A DNA stretch of 64,000 nt from Desulfacinum hydrothermale DSM 13146 (lineage in GTDB: Bacteria > Desulfobacterota > Syntrophobacteria > Syntrophobacterales > DSM-9756). The position numbers and the translations under genes are program-made. The DNA lies in NCBI RefSeq assembly GCF_900176285.1, contig NZ_FWXF01000018.1, positions 1 to 64,000 on the forward strand, written 5' to 3'. Below the pieces are notes generated by a model. The model was not told the origin of the DNA, did no database searches, and worked only from the letters and a program-made list of their open reading frames with translations. Each line of letters starts with the position of its first letter. Position 1 is the stretch's first letter. Below are positions 17,127-26,131 of this stretch, piece by piece.

Positions 17127-18836
17127 ATGCGTCCCACGATTCATCATCTGGGCCGAACGGTCCGCACCCTGGCACACTATCGCCCGGAACAGATCCTCTA
17201 CAAGACCTGGTTTCTTCTGAGGGCCCGCTATCCGGGAATCGTAGGGCCCTGCGTCCCAAAGGTTCCCAACCGACCCGCCTGGAATCCACTGCCCCGGGTC
17301 GTGCCGTTTCCTCCCAACCCCCACGTCCAATGGTCCGGTCTGTGCCAAGGCCGATTCACCTTTTTGAACCGGACACGGGTCCTGGGACACCCCGTCCGGT
17401 GGCGCCCGGAAGACGTGGACCGGCTGTGGGTTTACAATTTGCACTATTTCGACTTCCTGGCGCCTGTCGCCCGCCAGAGCGTCGCGGAAGCCCGGCGCCT
17501 CATGGAGCACTGGATCGCCTGCAACCCGCCGGGAACCCCCGACGCCTGGGATCCCTACCCGCTGTCCCTGAGGATAGTCAACTGGATCAAGGCTCTTTCC
17601 GAAACAACCTCTCTCGGCCGTGACGACGGAACGGTCCTTCCATCGCTCTATCGCCAATGCCTCTGGCTGGAACGCAGCCTGGAAAAGCACCTGCGCGCCA
17701 ATCACTTGTTTCGTAACTTCAAGGCCCTGGTGTTCGCGGGCCTTTTTTTTCACACCCGCGACGCCCAGCGATGGCTGGAAAAGGGCATGGAAGGACTGGA
17801 TGAGCAGCTTTCCGAACAGATCCTCGACGACGGTGGCCATTTCGAACGGAGCCCCATGTATCACGCCATGATCCTGGGCGACTGCCTGGATCTGCTCAAC
17901 GCCTTGCAAGCCGCCCCGATGGTTTCCGCCAGGCAGGGCGCTGCCCGCCGGGAGCGCCTCACCACTACCGTTGCCGCCATGGGACGCTTTCTTTCCGCCA
18001 TGACCCATCCCGACGGGGGGGTGGCGCTCTTCAATGACGCAGCCCACGGAGTGGAACCCGACCCGGCGGACCTGGAAACCTACGCGCGGCGCCTTACGGG
18101 TCGGGCATTCCCGCCCGTGCAAACGCCCGTGGCGGCCTTTGGCCAATCGGGCTACTTCGTCATGGCCCCCCAGCCCGGGGAGCGGCTTTTGGTGGACTGC
18201 GGCCGGGTGGGACCGGATTACCAGCCCGGCCACAGCCACTGCGACACGTTGAGTTTCGAGCTGTCCCTGGGCGGAAGACGCCTCATCGTGGATTCGGGAA
18301 CCTACGCATACCGAGACGGGCCCATGCGCCGGTACAACCGCGGCAACGCCGGGCACAACACCGTCACCATCGACGGAGAAAATCAATCCCAGGTCTGGGG
18401 CGCCCATCGTTGCGGCCGCCGGGCCAAACCCCTCTACGCACGGGCCTGGTCCGGCGAAGACGGCGCACTGGTCTTCGAAGGGGCCCACGACGGATACCGC
18501 CACCTGCAAGGCGCTCCCATCCATCACCGCCGCGTCGTGTGGCACCGGGGCGAAATACGGATTGAGGACCGCGTGGAAGGACGCGGTCAGCACCACGTGG
18601 AATCCCGGTTGCACATCCACCCGGACTTGGAGGTCCACAGGGACGGGCCGGCGATTGTCGTGAAGGAAGCCGGCAGAAGGATCGCCGTCTTGGTGTCTTT
18701 GTGTCCTGCTCCCGTCCACGTGGAACAAGGGTGGTATTGCCCCGAATTCGGGCTGAGGCTGGAATGCCCTGTGGTGGTGACTCGCTGGAAGGGGCGGTTG
18801 CCCTACGACGGCGGGTGGATCATAAGGAAAAGATGA
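17127..18836 (+). CDS. Heparinase II/III family protein (alginate-lyase-like)
   Basis: The 569-residue product has the N-terminal all-alpha region of heparinase II/III-like proteins (YNLHYFDFL, NWIKAL, HLRANHLFRNFKALVFAG) and the C-terminal beta-sandwich with QPGHSHCDTLSFEL, RLIVDSGTYAYRDG and RGNAGHNTVTIDG, all family signatures with the catalytic His and Tyr regions. Members cleave uronic-acid-containing polysaccharides by elimination, or act on nascent exopolysaccharide. No signal peptide is visible, so it may be cytoplasmic or exported in an unusual way. It follows the dehydrogenase fusion by 7 bases, the usual gene order in these loci. The fusion's stop codon could reduce its translation through polarity. 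Confidence 0.88.
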   Translation: MRPTIHHLGRTVRTLAHYRPEQILYKTWFLLRARYPGIVGPCVPKVPNRPAWNPLPRVVPFPPNPHVQWSGLCQGRFTFLNRTRVLGHPVRWRPEDVDRLWVYNLHYFDFLAPVARQSVAEARRLMEHWIACNPPGTPDAWDPYPLSLRIVNWIKALSETTSLGRDDGTVLPSLYRQCLWLERSLEKHLRANHLFRNFKALVFAGLFFHTRDAQRWLEKGMEGLDEQLSEQILDDGGHFERSPMYHAMILGDCLDLLNALQAAPMVSARQGAARRERLTTTVAAMGRFLSAMTHPDGGVALFNDAAHGVEPDPADLETYARRLTGRAFPPVQTPVAAFGQSGYFVMAPQPGERLLVDCGRVGPDYQPGHSHCDTLSFELSLGGRRLIVDSGTYAYRDGPMRRYNRGNAGHNTVTIDGENQSQVWGAHRCGRRAKPLYARAWSGEDGALVFEGAHDGYRHLQGAPIHHRRVVWHRGEIRIEDRVEGRGQHHVESRLHIHPDLEVHRDGPAIVVKEAGRRIAVLVSLCPAPVHVEQGWYCPEFGLRLECPVVVTRWKGRLPYDGGWIIRKR

Positions 18837-18912
18837 ACCACAAAGACACCAAGACACTAAGAATGCTTTTGATTTTTTTCCTTGGTGACTTTGTGTCTTA
18901 GTGGTTCCCAAT
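18832..18912. repeat. AACCACAAAGACACC palindromic repeat, copy 1
   Basis: An imperfect palindrome of about 78 bases: AACCACAAAGACACCAAGAC...CTTGGTGACTTTGTGTC...GTGGTT. A near-identical copy lies about 115 bases downstream. Confidence 0.85.
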
Positions 18913-18946
18913 ACCTTCGTGATTCCACAGCCCATCGTAAGGAAGG

Positions 18947-19025
18947 GATGAACCACAAAGACACCAAGACACTAAGAATGCTCTTGCTTATTTCCCTTGG
19001 TGACTTTGTGTCTTAGTGGTTCCCA
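18947..19025. repeat. AACCACAAAGACACC palindromic repeat, copy 2
   Basis: This copy differs from the one at 18832 by only a few bases. It ends within 10 bases of the start codon of the GxxExxY gene, so its 3' arm would lie in that gene's ribosome-binding region and could hide it in a hairpin. Confidence 0.85.
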
Positions 19026-19030
19026 ATCCC

Positions 19031-19417
19031 ATGGAAAAGATACCCTCAGCCACAAATGACATCGCCCGAGAGGTTGTGGATGCGGCTTTCAAGGTCCATT
19101 CGGCCCTCGGCCCGGGACTCCTGGAGAGCGTCTACGAGATCTGCCTGGCCCATGAACTGGAAAAGAGAGGCCTGAACGTGGAAAGACAGGTCCCGGTTCC
19201 CGTGATTTACGACCATATCCACATCGACGCCGGCTTCCGGTTGGACATGCTGGTGCAGGACCGTGTGGTGGTGGAGCTGAAGGCGGTGGAAAAGATCCTT
19301 CCCGTCCACAAGGCACAACTGCTGAGCTACCTGAAACTCACAGGGCACAGGCTCGGCTTGCTCATCAACTTCCATGTGGCGCTGATCAAAAACGGGATCA
19401 TCCGGATGGTTTTGTAA
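19031..19417 (+). CDS. GxxExxY family protein
   Basis: The 128-residue protein carries the signature G-L-L-E-S-V-Y (Gly29, Glu32, Tyr35) and the VVVELKAVEKILPVHKAQLLSYLKLTG segment of the GxxExxY family. The family is thought to belong to the PD-(D/E)xK nuclease-like superfamily, and the Asp in GFRLDML plus ELK would be the metal-site residues. Its function is unknown. I used ATG 19031 over GTG 19016, which lies inside the repeat. The gene is embedded between copies of one palindromic repeat and interrupts the polysaccharide gene order, which suggests a separate, mobile history. Confidence 0.88.
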   Translation: MEKIPSATNDIAREVVDAAFKVHSALGPGLLESVYEICLAHELEKRGLNVERQVPVPVIYDHIHIDAGFRLDMLVQDRVVVELKAVEKILPVHKAQLLSYLKLTGHRLGLLINFHVALIKNGIIRMVL

Positions 19418-19418
19418 A

Positions 19419-19491
19419 CAAACCACAAAGACACCAAGACACTAAGAATACTTTTACTTTTTTCCTTGGTGCCTTTGTGCCTTGGGGGTTC
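19419..19491. repeat. AACCACAAAGACACC palindromic repeat, copy 3
   Basis: A diverged copy of the repeat begins two bases after the GxxExxY stop codon and ends just before the next glycosyltransferase. A further partial relic (CAAGGCACAAAGGCACAAAG...CTTCGTGTGCTTGTGG) spans about 20725-20780. Confidence 0.8.
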
Positions 19492-19497
19492 AGACAC

Positions 19498-20763
19498 ATG
19501 CACATTCTCTTTCTATCCCACTACTTTCCGCCCGAAGTGAACGCGCCCGCATCGCGCACCTACGAACACGCCCGCCGCTGGGTGGCGGCCGGCCATCGGG
19601 TCACGGTGCTCACCTGCGTGCCCAACCACCCCAACGGCGTGCCCTATCCCGGCTACCGGAACCGACCCTGGCAGTGGGAGGAACGCGACGGCGTGCGCAT
19701 CCTGCGCGTAGGAACCTATCTCGGTCCCAACAAGGGCTTTTGGAGACGCACGGCCAACTACCTGTCCTACCTCTTTTCGGCCGTTCTCTTCTGCCCTCTG
19801 GTACGGGACGTGGACGTGGTCGTCTCCACCTCTCCCCAATTCTTCTGCGGCATGGCGGGCTTTTTCGTGGCCCGCCTGAAGCGGCTCCCCTGGGTCCTGG
19901 AAATCCGCGACCTGTGGCCGGAATCCATCATCGCCGTGGGGGCCCTGACCCATCGGCGCATCATCGGGCTTTTGGAAGCCGTGGAATCTTTCCTCTACCG
20001 CAAGGCGGATCACATCGTCTCGGTGACCCATTCTTTCACAACGCACCTAAAAGAGCGGGGAGCCAGGCCGGATCGGATCACCGTCATCACCAATGGCGCC
20101 GATCTGGCGCGTTATCAACCCATGGAGAAAGAAAACGGTGTGCGCTCCAGCCTGAAACTGCACGGTAAGTTCGTGGCTTCCTATATCGGCACCCACGGTA
20201 TGGCGCACGGCCTGGACGTCATTCTGGACGCCGCTCGCCTCATCAGGCAAAGAAAGGACATGGTCTTCCTCCTCGTCGGGGACGGTGCGGAAAGAGAGCG
20301 CCTCCTGGCACGAAAGGAAGAGGAAGGGCTGGACAATGTGATCATGCTCGGCCAGCAACCCAAGGAAACCATGCCGCAGTTTCTGGCGGCATCGGATGTA
20401 TGCCTGGTGCTGCTCAAAAAGAAGGATCTTTTCCGCTCGGTCATTCCGTCCAAGATCTTCGAGGCCATGGCCATGGAACGGCCCGTTGTCCTGGGGGTGG
20501 AAGGCGAAAGCCGTCGCATCGTGGAATCGGCCGGATGCGGGGTGGCGATCGAGCCGGAAAGTGCCGAGGAGCTCACCGGCTGCCTCCTGCGCCTGGCGGC
20601 GGAACCGGAAACGGGGCAACAGATGGGCCGGCGCGGAAGGCGGAGCGTGAAGCGCCAATACAACCGTGACGTACAGGCCCGGTGCTACTTGGAAACCCTG
20701 GCCAAGACCATTCAAAGGAGCCAGCAAGGCACAAAGGCACAAAGACCCGGATCTTCTGTGTGA
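19498..20763 (+). CDS. Glycosyltransferase family 4 protein, WbuB-like
   Basis: The 421-residue protein starts MHILFLSHYFPPEVNAPASR, the typical opening of WbuB/FnlC-type glycosyltransferases, and continues with LTCVPNHPNGVPYPGY and LEIRDLWPESI, both hallmarks of this subgroup. The donor domain has IGTHGMAHGLDVIL, FLLVGDGAERERL and SKIFEAMAMERPVVLGVEGE. WbuB enzymes typically transfer an N-acetylated amino sugar to the growing repeat unit. The next gene, a UDP-GlcNAc 2-epimerase, could supply such a donor. ATG 19498 is preferred to an upstream in-frame start inside the repeat. Confidence 0.87.
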   Translation: MHILFLSHYFPPEVNAPASRTYEHARRWVAAGHRVTVLTCVPNHPNGVPYPGYRNRPWQWEERDGVRILRVGTYLGPNKGFWRRTANYLSYLFSAVLFCPLVRDVDVVVSTSPQFFCGMAGFFVARLKRLPWVLEIRDLWPESIIAVGALTHRRIIGLLEAVESFLYRKADHIVSVTHSFTTHLKERGARPDRITVITNGADLARYQPMEKENGVRSSLKLHGKFVASYIGTHGMAHGLDVILDAARLIRQRKDMVFLLVGDGAERERLLARKEEEGLDNVIMLGQQPKETMPQFLAASDVCLVLLKKKDLFRSVIPSKIFEAMAMERPVVLGVEGESRRIVESAGCGVAIEPESAEELTGCLLRLAAEPETGQQMGRRGRRSVKRQYNRDVQARCYLETLAKTIQRSQQGTKAQRPGSSV

Positions 20764-20795
20764 CTTCGTGTGCTTGTGGCCAACGAGGTAAAGTC

Positions 20796-21902
20796 ATGAA
20801 CGTTTGCGTCATCGCCGGGGCGCGGCCCAATTTCATGAAGGCTGCTCCCATCCTTCGGGCGGCGCGAGCATACCCCCAGGCGCGATGCCGCCTGGTCCAC
20901 ACGGGCCAGCACTACGATTACCAGATGTCCGAGGCCTTCTTTCGGGACCTGGAAATCCCCCGGCCCGACCATTTCCTCCAGGCCGGCTCCGGCAGCCACG
21001 CCGAGCAGACGGCCCGGATCATGACCGCCTTCGAGCAGGTCTGCCAACGGGACCGGCCGGACCTGGTGCTGGTGGTGGGCGATGTCAATTCCACCCTGGC
21101 GTGCAGCATCACGGCCAAGAAACTGGGGATCGCCGTGGCCCACGTGGAAGCGGGCTTGAGGAGCTTCGATCTCACCATGCCCGAAGAGATCAACCGCCTG
21201 GTGACCGACTCCATCACCGATTACTTCTTTTGCACCGAACAAAGCGCGGTGGAAAACCTCAGGCGGGAAGGAAAACCCCAGGAACGGATCTTCTTTGTGG
21301 GGCATGTCATGATCGACAACCTCTTCCACCAGCTGAAACAGCTCCAAAACGGCGGCGCCCGGAGCCTTAAGACAGCGCCTCTCAAGGCCCAACTGGGCAC
21401 CTACAACTTCCTCACCCTGCACCGGCCCGCCAATGTGGACGATCCCAACCGGCTGCGGGAACTGGCCGCCACGCTGAACGAAATCGCCCAGGACCGGCCC
21501 ATCCTCTTTCCGGTGCATCCGCGGACCCAAAAGATGCTGGAACGGTACCACATCCGCTTCTCCCACCGCGTGCACCTCCTGCCTCCCCTGGGCTTTCGCG
21601 AAGCCCTCTACCTGTGGAAGGACGCCCGGGTGGTGCTCACCGACAGCGGCGGCCTGCAGGAAGAGACCACGGCGCTCGGGGTGCCGTGCGTGACCCTTCG
21701 CGAAAACACGGAACGCCCGGTGACGATCCAGATCGGAAGCAACGTCCTGGGGGGCGTCACCCGGCAAAGCATCCTGGACGCCTACACCCGACAAAGGGAC
21801 CGGGAAAGAAAAGCCTTTTCCGTGCCGCCCCTGTGGGACGGAAAAGCGGCGGAACGGATCTGGAAAGCGCTCGAGAAGGTCGGGCATCAACTCATCCGTT
21901 AG
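20796..21902 (+). CDS. wecB: UDP-N-acetylglucosamine 2-epimerase (non-hydrolysing)
   Basis: The 368-residue enzyme interconverts UDP-GlcNAc and UDP-ManNAc for polysaccharide synthesis. The family motifs are present: GARPNFMKAAP at the N-terminus, HTGQHYDYQMS, VVGDVNST, HVEAGLRSFDLTMPEEINR with the catalytic His and acidic residues, LTLHRPANVDD, and TDSGGLQEETTALGVPCVTLRENTERP. ATG 20796 follows ACGAGGTAAAGTC, a good ribosome-binding site. Length is normal. It lies between a WbuB-like glycosyltransferase and the exosortase. Confidence 0.93.
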   Translation: MNVCVIAGARPNFMKAAPILRAARAYPQARCRLVHTGQHYDYQMSEAFFRDLEIPRPDHFLQAGSGSHAEQTARIMTAFEQVCQRDRPDLVLVVGDVNSTLACSITAKKLGIAVAHVEAGLRSFDLTMPEEINRLVTDSITDYFFCTEQSAVENLRREGKPQERIFFVGHVMIDNLFHQLKQLQNGGARSLKTAPLKAQLGTYNFLTLHRPANVDDPNRLRELAATLNEIAQDRPILFPVHPRTQKMLERYHIRFSHRVHLLPPLGFREALYLWKDARVVLTDSGGLQEETTALGVPCVTLRENTERPVTIQIGSNVLGGVTRQSILDAYTRQRDRERKAFSVPPLWDGKAAERIWKALEKVGHQLIR

Positions 21903-22079
21903 CCCGGGACCTTGGGGCGGGACAGTTTTCGGTTTTCGGGCATCGGGTATCCGTTATTTGCGGGGCCGGGTAGGTTGGTCGGAAGCCGAAGAGCGCTCCC
22001 GTTTACGGCCATGAAACGCCCTTGATCTGAAACATTTGAACCGAAAACCGCCAACTGAACACCAAAAAACCCGGAAACC

Positions 22080-23651
22080 ATGACGCACCAACGACGCCCT
22101 TTCCTTTTTTTGGCGGTGGCACTCTGTGCGACGCTTCTCCTCTTTCGCCAAGCCCTGATTTACATGGTGGGGCGCTGGGGCGGGGCGGACTACACCCACT
22201 GCGCCCTCATGCCGGTGGTGATCGCCTACCTGGTCTGGGAGCGGCGAAAGGCCTTCGCGGCCCAGCCTGCCGCCGTCTCGGCGTGGGGGCTGGGCCCGCT
22301 GGCGGTCGGTTTGGGCCTCTACTGGCTGGGGGAACTGGCCGGGGAGTACTTCACCCTTTACACGGGCTTTTTCTTCACTCTGGTGGGGCTTGTCTGGATC
22401 CACCTGGGGGGGGCCCGCCTCCGGGCCCTCGCCTTTCCGGTGGCGCTCATCCCCACCATGTTTCCCCTTCCCAGCTTCCTCAACAACAAGCTCACCTTCC
22501 AGCTTCAGCTGGTCTCCTCGGCCCTGGGGGTGCGCATGCTGCAAGGAATCGGGGTGCCGGCCTTGCGCGAAGGAAACGTGATCGACCTGGGCTTTACCCA
22601 GCTGCAGGTGGTGGAAGCCTGCAGCGGCCTTCGATACGTCCTGCCGCTGCTCATCCTGGGCATCCTGCTGGCCTCCTTTCTCAGGGGCCCCTTCTGGAAA
22701 AGGACGGTTCTGGCGCTCACCACGCTCCCCCTGGCCGTGGTCCTGAACGCCCTTCGCATCGCCGCCACGGGCGTCCTCTATCCATGGCTGGGAGCCCGCG
22801 CGGCGGAAGGCTTCTTCCACGACTTCTCCGGCTGGCTCGTCTTCATGAGCGCCCTGGGCATCCTCCTGGCCGAGATGGCCCTTTTGAACCGGATAGGGAA
22901 ACGCCCTGCAGCGGAAAAGGCGGGATCCAAGGGCGCGTCTTCCACTTCGCCCACGGCCGGCGACGCCGCCTGGGCCTGGGCCCCGCCGGTCACGGCCCTC
23001 GTTTTGCTCGCCTCCAGCCTCGTTATTTCCCACAGCGTGGACTTTCGACGCCCGATCCCCCTGGGACGGAGCCTCGTTTCTTTTCCACAACGCCTGGGCC
23101 CCTGGCAGGGCACCCGGTCCTTTCTGGACGCCAAGACCCTGGAGGCACTGGACCTGAGCGACTACGCCGCGTTCACCTACCGGCGCCGCGCGGGCGAACC
23201 GGCGGTGGACTTCTATGTGGCCTACTACGCCTCCCAAGCCAAAGGCGAATCCATTCACTCCCCGGAAACCTGCCTGCCGGGATCGGGCTGGGCCGTGGAT
23301 GACACCGCCCGGGTGACCCTGCGCTTTCGCAACAGCCCGCTTCGAATCCTGCCCGCCCAGCGCATGGTTCTTCGCAAATTCGGCGAAACCCTGGTGGGCT
23401 ACTTCTGGTTCGACCTGGCGGGGCGCGTGGCCGTCAACGCCTACCAGATCAAGCTCTACAACTTCCTCAACGCCCTCACCCAAAGGCGCACGGACGGCGC
23501 CCTGGTGCGGGTGCTCACCCCCGTGGGCCCCTCGGAAACCCAGGCGGCGGCGGAACGACGACTCCAGGACTTCCTGACCCGAGCCCTGCCCGTCCTGGAC
23601 CGGTATCTGGGTAAGAAAACAACCCATCCCGGCGAGGTCCCCCGTCCATGA
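22080..23651 (+). CDS. xrtD: Exosortase D (VPLPA-CTERM type) fused to EpsI domain
   Basis: The N-terminal 270 residues form a polytopic membrane exosortase with the triad residues visible: Cys181 in VVEACSGLRY, Arg226 in LNALRIAATG and His247 in FFHDFSGW. After a linker near residues 275-300 follows an EpsI-like periplasmic domain (residues about 300-505) with ESIHSPETCLPGSGW. Exosortases cut and probably re-anchor proteins with a short C-terminal tripartite signal. The fusion with EpsI and the three VPLPA/VPIPP-ending proteins at 34.7-38.2 kb fit the XrtD type. It overlaps the next gene by four bases (ATGA), implying translational coupling. Confidence 0.93.
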   Translation: MTHQRRPFLFLAVALCATLLLFRQALIYMVGRWGGADYTHCALMPVVIAYLVWERRKAFAAQPAAVSAWGLGPLAVGLGLYWLGELAGEYFTLYTGFFFTLVGLVWIHLGGARLRALAFPVALIPTMFPLPSFLNNKLTFQLQLVSSALGVRMLQGIGVPALREGNVIDLGFTQLQVVEACSGLRYVLPLLILGILLASFLRGPFWKRTVLALTTLPLAVVLNALRIAATGVLYPWLGARAAEGFFHDFSGWLVFMSALGILLAEMALLNRIGKRPAAEKAGSKGASSTSPTAGDAAWAWAPPVTALVLLASSLVISHSVDFRRPIPLGRSLVSFPQRLGPWQGTRSFLDAKTLEALDLSDYAAFTYRRRAGEPAVDFYVAYYASQAKGESIHSPETCLPGSGWAVDDTARVTLRFRNSPLRILPAQRMVLRKFGETLVGYFWFDLAGRVAVNAYQIKLYNFLNALTQRRTDGALVRVLTPVGPSETQAAAERRLQDFLTRALPVLDRYLGKKTTHPGEVPRP

Positions 23652-25309
23652 CCTACCTTTACCAACTGGTGGCCGCCGCACTGCTCACCGCCGGCCTCGT
23701 GCCCGTCTTCATGCACCTGGCCCCCCGCTGGGGGCTCCTGGACCGGCCCGGCGGACGCCACATTCACCGCAAGCCCGTTCCCAGAACGGGCGGGATCGCC
23801 ATGGCCCTGGGCATCGGCCTCACCTTGGCCTTTCTCGCGCCCCAAGGCGCCCTGGTCCGGGGTGTGCTGGCGGGCATGGCCGTGCTGCTCATCTTCGGCG
23901 TCGCCGACGACCGCCTGGAACTGGACTACCGCATCAAGCTTGGCGGTCAGGCGGCGGCCGTGGCCCTGTTTCTGGCCCTTTCCGGCCTGAGTCTGGGAAA
24001 CCTGGGAGAAATCCTTCCGGGATGCACGGTGGGCTGCAAGGCCCTGGACCTTCCCCTCACCGCCTTCTTCCTGCTGGCGGTCATCAATTCGGTGAACCTC
24101 TCCGACGGCCTGGACGGGCTGGCTTCCGGCCTGTCTCTCCTGGTGCTGGCTTCCGTGGTCATCACGGGCATCGCCCGGGGCCACCTGACCCCGCTGCCGC
24201 TGGCCATGTGCACCGCCGGGGCCGTTATCGGCTTTCTGCGCTACAATTCCCACCCGGCGGTGGTCTTCATGGGGGACGCGGGAAGCCAGATCCTGGGATT
24301 CTTGCTGGGCGCCACCCTGCTCACCTTCCACCGGGGCCAATCGCCGTCCAACCCGGCCGTGATCCTCTTCTTTTTGGGCGTTCCGGCCCTGGACACCCTG
24401 ACGGTCATGATCCGCCGGATCCTGGAAGGCCGCTCGCCCTTCCACGCGGACAGAAACCACGTGCACCACATGCTGCTCCAAAAGGGCCTCCAGCACCACC
24501 AAGCCGTGATCGCCATCTACGGATTGCAGCTGAGCTTCATCGCCGTCGGCCTCCTGGTGCAGCCGCTTCCCGCCTACGTAGGCGCCGGCCTCTACTTGCT
24601 GGCGGCCCTGTCCTTTCCCCTGGTCTTTTTCGGCTTTCAAAGGCTCCCCTTCGATGCCCTGCTGCGCCAGGTCAACCGGCGGATCCTGCTGCCCATGGCA
24701 TCCTCCGCCGCGGGGCCCGTCACCCGGGCCCGGCACGCCCTGGGGCGCCTGGTCCGCCTGGGCATGGGAGTCTGCCTGGGCGCCTTCCTGGTGGCCTGTC
24801 CGCTGTGGGTGCGCCCCATTCCCCACCAGATCGGGGTCACGGCGGCTGTCTTTGCCGCCTTGGCCCTGCTGGTTCGGATCCTTCGCCCTTCCGCACTGGA
24901 AATCTTCGTCAAGCTGGGCGCCTACTTCTGCGCCCTCTATTACGTGATCTCCCTGGAATTCGCCTTTCAGGTCCCCCTGTGGGGCACCGAATACGTGGGT
25001 CTCTACCACCGCCTCTTCCAGGTCATGACCCTCTTCACCCTGGCCCACAGGGTTTTGGCCGACGGGAGCGCGCGCCGGATCACCCTGGACTATCTCATGG
25101 CCGGCGTGGTGCTCCTGCTCTTCTTTCTCCCTCCAAGCTTCCTGAACACCTACCGGGTCCACACCATCGGCTGGAACTTGCTGATCTACTTCCTCTGCCT
25201 GGAAACGATCTGGAACAACCCGGCACGCCAGGAAGACATGGTGGCCGCCCCGGTGGTGGGATCCCTGGCCCTGACGGCCGTGCTGGCGTTCTGGCCGTGG
25301 ATTTTGTGA
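23648..25309 (+). CDS. WecA-like undecaprenyl-phosphate sugar-1-phosphate transferase with C-terminal membrane extension
   Basis: The first 340 residues match the MraY/WecA family. LLDRPGGRHIHRKPVPRTGG lies at residues 30-49, ADDR at 86-89, NSVNLSDGLDGLASG at 147-161, the FMGDAGS motif near 207 and the RNHVHH motif at 269-274. The enzyme would load a sugar-1-phosphate onto undecaprenyl phosphate, the first step of repeat-unit synthesis. The 553-residue length exceeds WecA (about 350-370) because of about 190 extra residues with five or six hydrophobic segments, whose role is unknown. The start overlaps the exosortase stop (ATGA). Confidence 0.85.
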   Translation: MTYLYQLVAAALLTAGLVPVFMHLAPRWGLLDRPGGRHIHRKPVPRTGGIAMALGIGLTLAFLAPQGALVRGVLAGMAVLLIFGVADDRLELDYRIKLGGQAAAVALFLALSGLSLGNLGEILPGCTVGCKALDLPLTAFFLLAVINSVNLSDGLDGLASGLSLLVLASVVITGIARGHLTPLPLAMCTAGAVIGFLRYNSHPAVVFMGDAGSQILGFLLGATLLTFHRGQSPSNPAVILFFLGVPALDTLTVMIRRILEGRSPFHADRNHVHHMLLQKGLQHHQAVIAIYGLQLSFIAVGLLVQPLPAYVGAGLYLLAALSFPLVFFGFQRLPFDALLRQVNRRILLPMASSAAGPVTRARHALGRLVRLGMGVCLGAFLVACPLWVRPIPHQIGVTAAVFAALALLVRILRPSALEIFVKLGAYFCALYYVISLEFAFQVPLWGTEYVGLYHRLFQVMTLFTLAHRVLADGSARRITLDYLMAGVVLLLFFLPPSFLNTYRVHTIGWNLLIYFLCLETIWNNPARQEDMVAAPVVGSLALTAVLAFWPWIL

Positions 25310-25433
25310 TAAGGTTTTTGTCTCTCGCTTTTGGGGTATGGATGGTGCGACCAGGCATCGGCATAAGCGGGCGGCGCGTCACGACGGACCCTGGACGACC
25401 TCACGGTTTACGATGTCACGACTTCACGACACA

Positions 25434-25441
25434 GGAGGTGG
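25434..25441 (+). promoter_or_regulatory. Strong ribosome-binding site fixing the Wza-like start
   Basis: AGGAGGTG lies 4-5 bases before ATG 25446. An upstream in-frame start exists at 25338, but the site and the signal peptide both support 25446. Confidence 0.8.
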
Positions 25442-25445
25442 GCAC

Positions 25446-26027
25446 ATGACAAGGCGTAGGATGGTGGGACTGTGGATGCTTCTCACGGCCGTGGCCCTGT
25501 GGGCCGCATGCACTCCGGCTGGAGCCCAGGAGTCGGCGCCTGCCGGCGATTACCTCATCGCCCCGGGTGACACCCTGGAAATCTCCGTCTACGGCGAACC
25601 GGACCTGGTCCGGGAACTGGTGGTGAGGCCCGACGGCAAGGTCTCCTTCCCCCTGGTGGGCGACATGGAGGTGGCCGGAAAGACCACCGCGCAGGTCAAG
25701 GAGATGGTGGAACGCCAGGTGCGGCCCTTCATCCCGTCGGCCAACGCCACGGCCATCGTGACCCAGTTGGGAAGCCTGCAGTTTTACGTGATCGGCCGGG
25801 TCAACAAGCCGGGCATGTTCAATGTGTCCAAGCCCCTGAGCGTCCTGGAGGCCCTGGCCCTGGCCGGAGGGACCACGCCCTTTGCCAAGGAGGACCGCAT
25901 TCTCATCATCCGCGGCACCGGCAAAAACACCACCAAGATCCGCTTCAACCTGAAGGACATCAAGGAGGGCAAGCACCTGGGACAAAACATCGTTCTGGAG
26001 CGCCAGGACGTGGTGGTGGTGCCGTGA
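25446..26027 (+). CDS. Polysaccharide export protein, Wza/EpsE-like
   Basis: The 193-residue product has a signal peptide (hydrophobic core LWMLLTAVALWAAC, ending near AGA-QE). YLIAPGDTLEISVYGEPDL follows, the start of the Poly_export domain, and then a soluble-ligand-binding (SLBB) domain with YVIGRVNKPGMFNVSKPLSVLEALALAGG. Wza-like proteins form the outer-membrane channel for polysaccharide. A Cys near residue 22 (WAAC) could be a lipidation site, but the box lacks the usual Leu. The protein is short compared with Wza, as is typical for exosortase-linked loci. Confidence 0.9.
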   Translation: MTRRRMVGLWMLLTAVALWAACTPAGAQESAPAGDYLIAPGDTLEISVYGEPDLVRELVVRPDGKVSFPLVGDMEVAGKTTAQVKEMVERQVRPFIPSANATAIVTQLGSLQFYVIGRVNKPGMFNVSKPLSVLEALALAGGTTPFAKEDRILIIRGTGKNTTKIRFNLKDIKEGKHLGQNIVLERQDVVVVP

Positions 26028-26131
26028 ATGGTTCCGGGTTGTCGCCGCTCAGCTACGGGGCCTTCGGCGCCCCAACAACCGATGGCCGAAAAGAGAGACC
26101 CCCCCGTCACCCCCAACCAACGGACTCTGCC

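Noticed and set aside
17064-18956. A 630-codon open frame on the - strand, antisense to the heparinase-like gene
   Set aside because: It is a shadow of the high-GC coding strand, has no recognisable motif, and the + strand frame carries all family signatures.
18832-19491. The three AACCACAAAG repeats as a CRISPR array
   Set aside because: Spacing is irregular, the units are long imperfect palindromes, and one gap holds a gene.
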